Below are positions 13,097 through 17,459 of a DNA stretch of 17,459 bases, piece by piece. The number at the start of each line of letters is the position of its first letter. Position 1 is the stretch's first letter. This stretch comes from JAXHNE01 sp038316995 (GTDB taxonomy: Bacteria > Patescibacteriota > Saccharimonadia > Saccharimonadales > JAXHNE01), in assembly GCA_038316995.1 (NCBI GenBank), contig JBBQAZ010000022.1, positions 1 through 17,459 of the forward strand, read 5' to 3'. Under the pieces are notes generated by a model. That model did no database searches. It was not told where the DNA came from and worked only from the letters and a program-made list of their open reading frames with translations. The position numbers and the translations under genes were made by a program.

Positions 13097-13675
13097 TTAA
13101 ATAGTTTTACTATGGCTTCTTAAGTACTGTCCATCAATCAGTACGCAATTATGTTGATTAGCGAGCTCTTTAGCGCGGGATGAATAAAAGCTATTCGTAA
13201 TTACCATTGCTTGATCACACTGGTAATGTTTTAAGGCAAGTACCGCCTGGCGTATAGGCTCAAGCCGAACAATGTTGCTATACCTTTTTACTTGAATACC
13301 CCATTTAATACCATCTTTCTTAGCGATAATATCTGCTCCATGATCATAGTATTCCGTCAACGTAACGTCTTCGTACCCTTGATCCTTTAACCATCTCGCA
13401 ACATAGACCTCGAATTCTTTACCTGGCATGGTGTCAATTTCATCGGTAGAAAGCTTGAGAGCCTTTAAACGTTTTGCCTCATTAATTCCTCGAATATTTT
13501 TAAGGGTGTCTGAAAGTGAGTAGCTTAGAACATATACGATTGAACCTATCAGGAGGGATGTCATCAGTAGGTTGACGACAACTTCCTTAGGAAACCCCAT
13601 AAATAATAAAGCAGCAATAGTGATCACCGTGCCCAAGACAATAATATCTCTGATTTTTCGCTTATGCATAATCAT
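13097..13675 (-). CDS. Membrane-anchored Mrr-like restriction endonuclease
   Basis: A 192-aa protein with two N-terminal hydrophobic segments (about 10-27 and 32-52), a short charged linker, and a C-terminal Mrr_cat (restriction endonuclease-like) domain. The domain starts MPGKEFEVYVARWLKDQGYEDV and holds the catalytic core Asp in GADIIAKKDG and QVK in WGIQVKRY, the D-QxK variant of PD-(D/E)XK. The Gln helix region AVLALKHYQCDQAMVITNS follows. Mrr relatives cleave modified or foreign DNA, and membrane attachment would put it near incoming DNA or the pilin machinery encoded nearby, as an inference. Two start codons (13675, 13669) are possible. It converges on the array. Confidence 0.87.
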   Translation of the reverse strand: MIMHKRKIRDIIVLGTVITIAALLFMGFPKEVVVNLLMTSLLIGSIVYVLSYSLSDTLKNIRGINEAKRLKALKLSTDEIDTMPGKEFEVYVARWLKDQGYEDVTLTEYYDHGADIIAKKDGIKWGIQVKRYSNIVRLEPIRQAVLALKHYQCDQAMVITNSFYSSRAKELANQHNCVLIDGQYLRSHSKTI

Positions 13676-13680
13676 ACTTT

Positions 13681-13686
13681 ACTGTA
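13681..13686 (-). promoter_or_regulatory. Possible -10 box of the Mrr-like gene
   Basis: The minus strand reads TACAGT, ending 5 nt before ATG 13675, the same leaderless spacing as the array genes. No ribosome site is seen. A second ATG two codons later would give an 11-nt gap. Confidence 0.4.
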
Positions 13687-13798
13687 GTTTAGCTGGACTT
13701 GGGAGTGTATTCGATATTTAATACTGCGATGGCCATGAGTATAGTAACCTGATATAACTAATAGCTCTTTACCAAAAAGCTTGGAACATCGCTCATTA

Positions 13799-13827
13799 TT
13801 GGACATTTTTATAATTAGTTGTATAGT
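13799..13827 (+). promoter_or_regulatory. Promoter of the coiled-coil/DUF1771-like gene
   Basis: TTGGAC (13799-13804) and TATAGT (13822-13827) are spaced by 17 bp. A perfect 12-bp palindrome AGTATATATACT (13825-13836) overlaps the -10 box and predicted start and may be an operator. The remaining leader of about 50 nt ends with an AGGTGA ribosome site. Apart from this, 13687-13885 holds no gene. Confidence 0.6.
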
Positions 13828-13885
13828 ATATATACTCTCAGCAACCTCTGTGAGTTTCGCTCCTTTACACAAGTAGGTGACAGAC

Positions 13886-14980
13886 ATGGCAAAAGATGCC
13901 GAACTTGACCGTCTGAAAGCGGCGCAAGACAGCGCATTCCAGCGCAAGCAAGACGCACACCAGAAGCAGCAAGGTGCTTGGGAGCGTCGCTCCTCAGCCC
14001 GCGATGCGATGAACCGTGCGCATGAAGCCAAGCAGACTGCTTACTCCGAGCAAGATCGGACGTGGCAGTACTACCAGAGGGTCCGAGGGTCAAATGGACC
14101 TCGGATCGATGACTTGAATGCCCAACAAGACGCAGCCTTCCAGAATATGAAGCGTTCGTACGACGCAGCTTCTGCTGCATACGAACGCCGAGACGGTGCT
14201 TCCGCCGGCAGCTACGCGGCCGAAGGACGTCGCTACAAGGAAGAAGCGCAGCGTCACGTTGCAGAACGTCGACGCTTGGTCGAAGAGATCCGCTCAGCCA
14301 GAGCGGCTCACGAGTCATCAAAGCCGGCCTTCCAACGAGCGCGTGATGAGTTCAAGGTGCGTAAGCAAGCGTTCGACCAAACAAAGGCCGAACACGAGCG
14401 TACTCAAGCTGAGTTTAAGCGGGCTAAAGCCGATTTCGACAGCGCCACTAAAGCGTTCAAGGCTCGGCTCGACACAGTCAAAGCAGAAGGCAAGCGCCGT
14501 CAAGAAGACAAGAAATCTATCGCCGACAAAGCCGAAGTGCCGTTTCAGTACCGTGACAATGTATGGGTGAGCACTGATGGCAGTGGCAACACCAACATCT
14601 ACTTCGGCGGACTTGGCAAGCCAAACGGACCGGGACATGGGCATTACGTCATGGATCGCAGTGGCGCCGTAACGTACAAACGTGACCCGTTTGACCCTCA
14701 CGGAGCGCAGAACTTTCAAGAGGCAGACGCTGCACTCCTGTACGTTCGAAGTGCGCGTCGCAACCACGAACCGCTCGGCACCAATGAGCACGGAGGGGTT
14801 TTCTATCGTCGCGGAGACGATGGAGGAACCGTCCTGCATGTCACACAGTACTTCGAAGATGGCTACCGGGTCTCATGGGATGCCACACCGTTCGGTACTC
14901 GTAACGTGCACTGGACTAACCAGCGCATATCTGCTGGTCACCCCGACAGACACTCTCCCCCGAGAGATGCCAGCCTCTAG
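13886..14980 (+). CDS. Coiled-coil protein with DUF1771-like segment
   Basis: A 364-aa protein from ATG 13886, chosen over an in-frame GTG at 13877 because AGGTGA lies 5 nt upstream of it. Residues 1-68 are a Gln/Arg/Ala-rich coiled coil. Residues about 90-142 (AYERRDGASAGSYAAEGRRY and the following AERRRLVEEI) resemble DUF1771, known in eukaryotic and some actinobacterial proteins. A second coiled coil spans 145-213. The globular C-terminus (217-345) has GGLGKPNGPGHGHYVMDRSG and is not assigned to a family. There is no signal peptide. The gene is visibly richer in G and C than everything to its left and uses different codons, which suggests separate ancestry by transfer. Function is unknown. 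A cytoplasmic scaffold is plausible from the coiled coils. Confidence 0.8.
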   Translation: MAKDAELDRLKAAQDSAFQRKQDAHQKQQGAWERRSSARDAMNRAHEAKQTAYSEQDRTWQYYQRVRGSNGPRIDDLNAQQDAAFQNMKRSYDAASAAYERRDGASAGSYAAEGRRYKEEAQRHVAERRRLVEEIRSARAAHESSKPAFQRARDEFKVRKQAFDQTKAEHERTQAEFKRAKADFDSATKAFKARLDTVKAEGKRRQEDKKSIADKAEVPFQYRDNVWVSTDGSGNTNIYFGGLGKPNGPGHGHYVMDRSGAVTYKRDPFDPHGAQNFQEADAALLYVRSARRNHEPLGTNEHGGVFYRRGDDGGTVLHVTQYFEDGYRVSWDATPFGTRNVHWTNQRISAGHPDRHSPPRDASL

Positions 14981-14996
14981 TTAAAAAGGAGCGATT

Positions 14997-15030
14997 ACCC
15001 CTGTATGCTTGTACGCTGCAGGGGTTTTCG
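14997..15030 (+). terminator. Rho-independent terminator
   Basis: ACCCCTG and CAGGGGT form a 7-bp GC-rich stem around a 15-nt loop, followed by TTTTCGTT. It ends the coiled-coil gene transcript and abuts the next promoter. Confidence 0.8.
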
Positions 15031-15033
15031 TTA

Positions 15034-15039
15034 TATAAT
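15034..15039 (+). promoter_or_regulatory. -10 box of the 91-aa gene (leaderless geometry)
   Basis: Consensus TATAAT ends 6 nt before ATG 15046. No ribosome site is present. A weak TTGTAC lies 19 bp upstream. Confidence 0.55.
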
Positions 15040-15045
15040 GCATTT

Positions 15046-15321
15046 ATGAATACAGAGCAACAGTACATCCTCGCTCGCGATACCATCGATATGATTCGCC
15101 GTTCCGAACACAATACGATAGTGCTCGAATACCTTGAGGGTGTTTGTTTTTCTTTAGCTCGAATTTTTGAGACCAGCAGCGCCATTGAATGGGATACGCT
15201 TGCTAGCATCTGCGATCAGCGATACAGTTCACTTGGCTCAGCAAGTGAAATAGCACTTGACGTACAACTGCTCGACCAGTTGTACGAAGAATACATTTCG
15301 AAAATTCCTGCTTCTACGTAA
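15046..15321 (+). CDS. Small helical protein of unknown function
   Basis: A 91-aa frame with its own consensus -10 box. The product is predicted entirely helical from its pattern (TEQQYILARDTIDMIRRSEHN, VLEYLEGVCFSLARIFETSS, ALDVQLLDQLYEEYISKI), acidic, and has no signal peptide or cysteine motif beyond two isolated Cys. No family is recognised. It lies between the coiled-coil gene and the pilin cluster. The promoter and good base composition make it a real gene in my view. After it, 15322-15431 has no gene and only one half-site AAGTTGTAG near 15357. Confidence 0.7.
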   Translation: MNTEQQYILARDTIDMIRRSEHNTIVLEYLEGVCFSLARIFETSSAIEWDTLASICDQRYSSLGSASEIALDVQLLDQLYEEYISKIPAST

Positions 15322-15431
15322 CATAGTCGACATCATGCTTATCATTGCAGCAGGGTAAGTTGTAGTGATATTATTAAATTTCCGTCACTCACTGCCAGTA
15401 GCCCCGAGAGTAATCATTCGAAATAATTATA

Positions 15432-15453
15432 AGTTGTAGAATAAACTACAACT
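15432..15453. promoter_or_regulatory. Palindromic operator before the pilin genes
   Basis: AGTTGTAG and CTACAACT are perfect 8-bp inverted repeats around a 6-nt AATAAA spacer, ending directly before ATG 15454. A -10-like TAGAAT (15437-15442) is inside the palindrome, so a bound regulator would block transcription. A closely matching palindrome lies in the promoter of the XRE-Panacea gene. Confidence 0.65.
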
Positions 15454-15591
15454 ATGACAGATAGAGAAAATTCTTATGTTTTCGTTCAAATTGCTTATGG
15501 CGCATCCTCTGCAAAATATAGTGTGCTAGATTCAAATCACCAGCAACTATTTCACGGAGGGTCAGATGATCAGAAGTTCCACGCAATCTAA
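15454..15591 (+). CDS. Small ORF overlapping the pilin start
   Basis: A 45-codon frame starts immediately after the palindrome and ends 26 bases inside the pilin gene in another frame. The product begins MTDRENSYVFVQIAYG, with no clear domain or signal. The pilin ribosome site GGAGG lies within this frame, so translation of the small ORF could open or occlude the pilin start. It may be a coupling leader rather than a functional protein. No ribosome site precedes its ATG. Confidence 0.4.
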   Translation: MTDRENSYVFVQIAYGASSAKYSVLDSNHQQLFHGGSDDQKFHAI

Positions 15592-15913
15592 AATAGTAGC
15601 CCTGATTGTAGCGGTAGGTATACCGTTCCTTATAGCCCCGCCGGCGTTGGCGGCGCCGACAGGTGACGCTGCACAGGTTGAAAACTTCATCCGCAGCGTC
15701 ATCCAACTCATTGCAGGTTTAGCCGGTCTCATTGCGACCGGCTTTTTTGTGGTCGGTGGATTTACCTACATCACCAGCTCGGGCAACCCAGAGAAACTCG
15801 ACCAGGCAAAGCGCACATTATTCTATTCTGCCATCGGACTCGCAATTGTCATCGCCGCCTTCGTTATTAGCAACATAGTGACGACACTCGCCACCCAGGA
15901 GTTCGGGAGTTAA
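15566..15913 (+). CDS. VirB2/TrbC-like pilin subunit
   Basis: A 115-aa precursor of a type IV secretion-type pilin. A positively charged start and hydrophobic stretch (8-27) end in PPALAAP, a signal peptidase site near residue 29-30. Two membrane helices follow: about 43-71 (VIQLIAGLAGLIATGFFVVGGFTYI) and 85-108 (LFYSAIGLAIVIAAFVISNIV), separated by the basic loop SGNPEKLDQAKR, the standard VirB2/TrbC layout and size. GGAGG lies 5 nt before the ATG. It is followed by a second pilin-like gene after 7 bases. In Saccharibacteria-like genomes such pairs lead T4SS or DNA-uptake clusters, but no other T4SS gene follows here because the cluster is interrupted. Confidence 0.85.
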   Translation: MIRSSTQSKIVALIVAVGIPFLIAPPALAAPTGDAAQVENFIRSVIQLIAGLAGLIATGFFVVGGFTYITSSGNPEKLDQAKRTLFYSAIGLAIVIAAFVISNIVTTLATQEFGS

Positions 15914-15920
15914 CCCAATA

Positions 15921-16145
15921 ATGACAGACTTTCTCGCCATGAGCCTCACGGTCATGGCCGATTCGTCGGGCGCGGTCACCGCAATGCGAGACTATGTCGC
16001 TCCGACAATTCGGGCATTAGCCGCACTGGCATCCATCGCTTGCGTCTTCTTCTTAATCAACGGCGGCTATCTGTATTTGACGAGTGCTGGCAAGCCAGAT
16101 ACGGTCACTTTGGTGAAGCCAGTTATCCTTGGGAATAATTTTTAA
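15921..16145 (+). pseudogene. Truncated second pilin-like (VirB2/TrbC-type) gene
   Basis: A 74-codon frame begins with a short lead, then MRDYVAPTIRALAALASI and one membrane helix ending in GGYLYLTSAGKPDT, the loop typical of VirB2/TrbC relatives. The expected continuation (a basic AKKxxRNALxGL segment and second membrane helix) is only dimly visible as VKPVILGNNF before the stop. The gene therefore lacks its second helix and everything downstream. Recombination or insertion near 16,110-16,145 is the likeliest cause. An intact one-helix protein is less likely. Confidence 0.65.
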
Positions 16146-16168
16146 ACAGGTTATTAAAAACTGTATAT

Positions 16169-16276
16169 TCAACCTCGAGGAGGAAAGGTATCTTTCTGAG
16201 GCGGTACGGAATCTGCTGCACGAAACTGACCCTGTGTGCTTTGGATTCGGAGTTCACCTCCACCATTTTGTAGCAT
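16169..16276 (-). CDS. Possible 35-codon remnant or small ORF
   Basis: The minus strand reads MLQNGGGELRIQSTQGQFRA and continues with PPQKDTFPPRG before TGA. The Gly-, Gln- and Pro-rich tail composition looks like a real protein end, but I recognise no family. Its ATG lies 2 nt after TTATAC. It sits between the broken pilin gene and the Panacea promoter, so it may be debris from the junction. The rest of 16146-16357 holds only the operators below. Confidence 0.25.
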   Translation of the reverse strand: MLQNGGGELRIQSTQGQFRAADSVPPQKDTFPPRG

Positions 16277-16285
16277 AATGTATAA
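16268..16285. promoter_or_regulatory. Imperfect second copy of the palindromic operator
   Basis: TTGTAG, a 6-nt spacer CATAAT and GTATAA match the TTGTAG-N6-CTAYAA pattern in 11 of 12 arm positions. It lies about 40 bp upstream of the better copy in the Panacea promoter, as tandem operators often do. Confidence 0.4.
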
Positions 16286-16301
16286 ATTCGTAGCAACTCT
16301 A

Positions 16302-16332
16302 TTGATTATTATTGTAGAATTAACTATAATAA
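16302..16332 (+). promoter_or_regulatory. Promoter and overlapping palindrome of the XRE-Panacea gene
   Basis: TTGATT (16302-16307) and TATAAT (16325-16330) are spaced by 17 bp. TTATTGTAG (16309-16317) and CTATAATAA (16324-16332) are inverted repeats matching at 8 of 9 positions around AATTAA. The right arm covers the -10 box, so binding should repress, typical of antitoxin autoregulation. Confidence 0.7.
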
Positions 16333-16369
16333 AGCTATAAACGATAAAGCAGAAAGAGTGGGCAACTTT

Positions 16370-17152
16370 ATGAGCTTTAAATTAACTATTACACAACTAC
16401 GAGATCGGGCAGACAGAAGCCAGCAGGATATTGCCGAAGCAATCGGTATTGCTCGTGCTACCTACGCATCGCTAGAAGCCGGTAGACGGCCGCCAAACCT
16501 TGACGAGATTAACAAGTTGGCTGAATATTATCAAATTGCGCCAGCAGCTCTCATAAGTGGAGAGATTAATACAGCACACGAGACGGTGGCAGCATATACC
16601 TTTGCTGGCGCTGAAGATGAAATTGTTCCGCGAGATATTGATCCTCAGACTAACCCCGAAAAGCTTCGTGAAGTACTCCTCTATGTACTGGAAAAAGTAG
16701 GCGCCAAACCAAACGTTGGCGAGACAGTGCTACATAAGCTACTGTATTTCATAGATTTTGATTACTATGAGAAAACCGGTAAATCTATCACAGGACTTAC
16801 TTATATTCGCAACCACTACGGCCCTACACCTACGCGCGATTTTGTCAGCGTCGTTGAAGGTATGAAAGCGAGTGAAGAGCTCGAAGTGCTGGAGACGGAG
16901 TATTTCAAAAACACGCAAAAAAAGTATTTACCGCTCAAAAATGTAGAGTTCAACGAACTGAGTGCGAGTGAGCTGAAGCACATCGACGAAACGCTTGCAC
17001 GCCTCAGTGACAAGACGGCTATAGAGCTATCTGAATTGTCGCACTACGACACTCCATGGCTAACTGCAAAAGACGGTAAGCCGATAGCGTATAGAGGGGT
17101 ATACTACAGAACCAGCAAAACAGCGGTCACGGAACCGAGCGATGACCTTTGA
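16370..17152 (+). CDS. XRE HTH-Panacea (DUF4065) antitoxin
   Basis: A 260-aa protein from ATG 16370 (MSFKLTITQLRD); a GTG at 16358 is also in frame. Residues about 3-60 are an XRE-type HTH (QQDIAEAIGIARATYASLEAGRRPP). The Panacea/DUF4065 domain covers about 95-250, with the signature VLHKLLYFIDFDYYEKTGKS, then GLTYIRNHYGPTP and the closing IAYRGVYYRTSK. Panacea is an antitoxin domain found with many unrelated toxins. The HTH fusion points to autoregulation through the palindrome in its promoter. The overlapping next gene encodes a RelE/ParE-like protein, so together they form a type II toxin-antitoxin pair with antitoxin first. The unit may stabilise a mobile segment that interrupted the pilin cluster. 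Confidence 0.93.
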   Translation: MSFKLTITQLRDRADRSQQDIAEAIGIARATYASLEAGRRPPNLDEINKLAEYYQIAPAALISGEINTAHETVAAYTFAGAEDEIVPRDIDPQTNPEKLREVLLYVLEKVGAKPNVGETVLHKLLYFIDFDYYEKTGKSITGLTYIRNHYGPTPTRDFVSVVEGMKASEELEVLETEYFKNTQKKYLPLKNVEFNELSASELKHIDETLARLSDKTAIELSELSHYDTPWLTAKDGKPIAYRGVYYRTSKTAVTEPSDDL

Positions 17153-17459
17153 TGCAGCCCCCGAGTTTATAAAAGACGTAAAGCGCCTAACGAAAAAGTG
17201 GCGATCGATTCCTGCTGACGTCGAGGCTGCGAAGCAATACATCGTGCCACTATACGAGCAGTTAGCTGATGTTGTAGATATTTCGGAATACCGCAGAGAG
17301 TTTTTTGCAGGAAAAACTGCAGCCATACTACATACCGATGATACTGTAGAGGTAGTCAAGATGCGGCTCGACGTTGCCGAGCTTGGTCGAAATGACAAGG
17401 TACGCGTTGTTTTTATCGCTATCAGGTCAAACAATACTATTACGTTTATCGAACTCTAC
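17142..17459 (+). CDS. RelE/ParE-like toxin (3' partial)
   Basis: A frame open for 106 codons to the window end, starting MTFDAAPEFIKDVKRLTKKW at ATG 17142 inside the antitoxin gene (11-base overlap). The opening helix with EFIKDVKRL, the central strand VEVVKMRLDVAELGRNDK and the end VRVVFIAIRSNNTITFIELY follow the RelE-like fold order, where the final strands carry the active surface. RelE members cut mRNA at the ribosome and ParE members poison gyrase; the present residues do not separate the two. Probably only a few residues are missing. The 41-70 region (VPLYEQLADVVDISEYRREFF) seems longer than in typical small RelE toxins. Confidence 0.75.
   Translation, partial: MTFDAAPEFIKDVKRLTKKWRSIPADVEAAKQYIVPLYEQLADVVDISEYRREFFAGKTAAILHTDDTVEVVKMRLDVAELGRNDKVRVVFIAIRSNNTITFIELY

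Noticed and set aside
13815..14839. Long minus-strand frames (168 and 173 codons) opposite the coiled-coil gene
   Set aside because: They are antisense shadows of a GC-rich gene; they have Arg/Ser-rich sequence without domains, while the plus strand has a promoter, ribosome site, coiled coils and a terminator.
16235..16272. tRNA or tmRNA 3' end suggested by TTCACCTCCACCA
   Set aside because: No T-arm stem-loop can be formed before it and no matching acceptor strand lies at a suitable distance upstream.
1..17459. CRISPR array, rRNA or tRNA genes
   Set aside because: No regularly spaced 20-40 bp repeats and no recognisable rRNA segments or cloverleaf were seen on either strand.
1..17459. Alternative genetic code (UGA as Gly) as in some CPR lineages
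   Set aside because: TGA ends several genes exactly at overlapping junctions (ATGA, GTGA) and full-length domains need no TGA read-through.

Overview
The window looks like part of a genome from the Patescibacteria/CPR group, most likely a Candidatus Saccharibacteria (TM7) relative. This is an inference. It rests on the standard genetic code (TGA reads as stop throughout), an AT-rich accessory region of small enzymes, paired VirB2/TrbC-like pilin genes typical of the T4SS/competence loci of that group, and many genes whose -10 box sits 6-7 nt before the start codon (probable leaderless mRNAs).

Layout. (1) 1-3994, mostly minus strand: the end of an unknown gene, a large serine recombinase, a Rep-like protein with a 53-codon gene coupled to its start, and an unknown 283-aa protein. 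This is an integrative/plasmid-like mobile module. (2) 4026-10640, plus strand: one tightly packed nine-gene operon, namely a MerR/excisionase-type HTH protein, a MazG-like pyrophosphohydrolase, a PD-(D/E)XK-DUF2075 nuclease/helicase, a histidine phosphatase, a methyltransferase-NUDIX fusion, a HAD-like protein, a NUDIX hydrolase, an SGNH hydrolase and an APH/choline-kinase-like phosphotransferase. Nearly all junctions overlap or abut. (3) 10641-13096: an array of single-gene or two-gene units (NUDIX, Ham1/RdgB-type NTP pyrophosphatase, DUF1801 + DUF4287). Each unit is bounded by a short minus-strand protein-tail remnant, and the first three remnants are followed by a plus-strand terminator and then a leaderless promoter. 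It resembles a gene-cassette array without a visible integron integrase. (4) 13097-15321: a membrane-anchored Mrr-like nuclease (minus), a distinctly GC-rich coiled-coil/DUF1771-like gene and a small unknown gene. (5) 15432-17459: a palindromic operator, a small ORF, a VirB2-like pilin, a second pilin-like gene that breaks off, and an XRE-Panacea antitoxin with an overlapping RelE/ParE-like toxin cut by the window edge.

How it fits together. The recombinase/Rep module probably mobilises or once mobilised the accessory block. The operon and the array together carry six nucleotide-processing domains (MazG, three NUDIX, ITPase, phosphatase) plus a nuclease-helicase. This suggests nucleotide sanitation, nucleotide signalling or defence, but no such function is shown. 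The strongest unexplained signals are the repeated coding tails in the cassette-like array (one also forms the C-terminus of the recombinase) and a palindrome shared by the pilin and Panacea promoters, which suggests that one regulator controls both.
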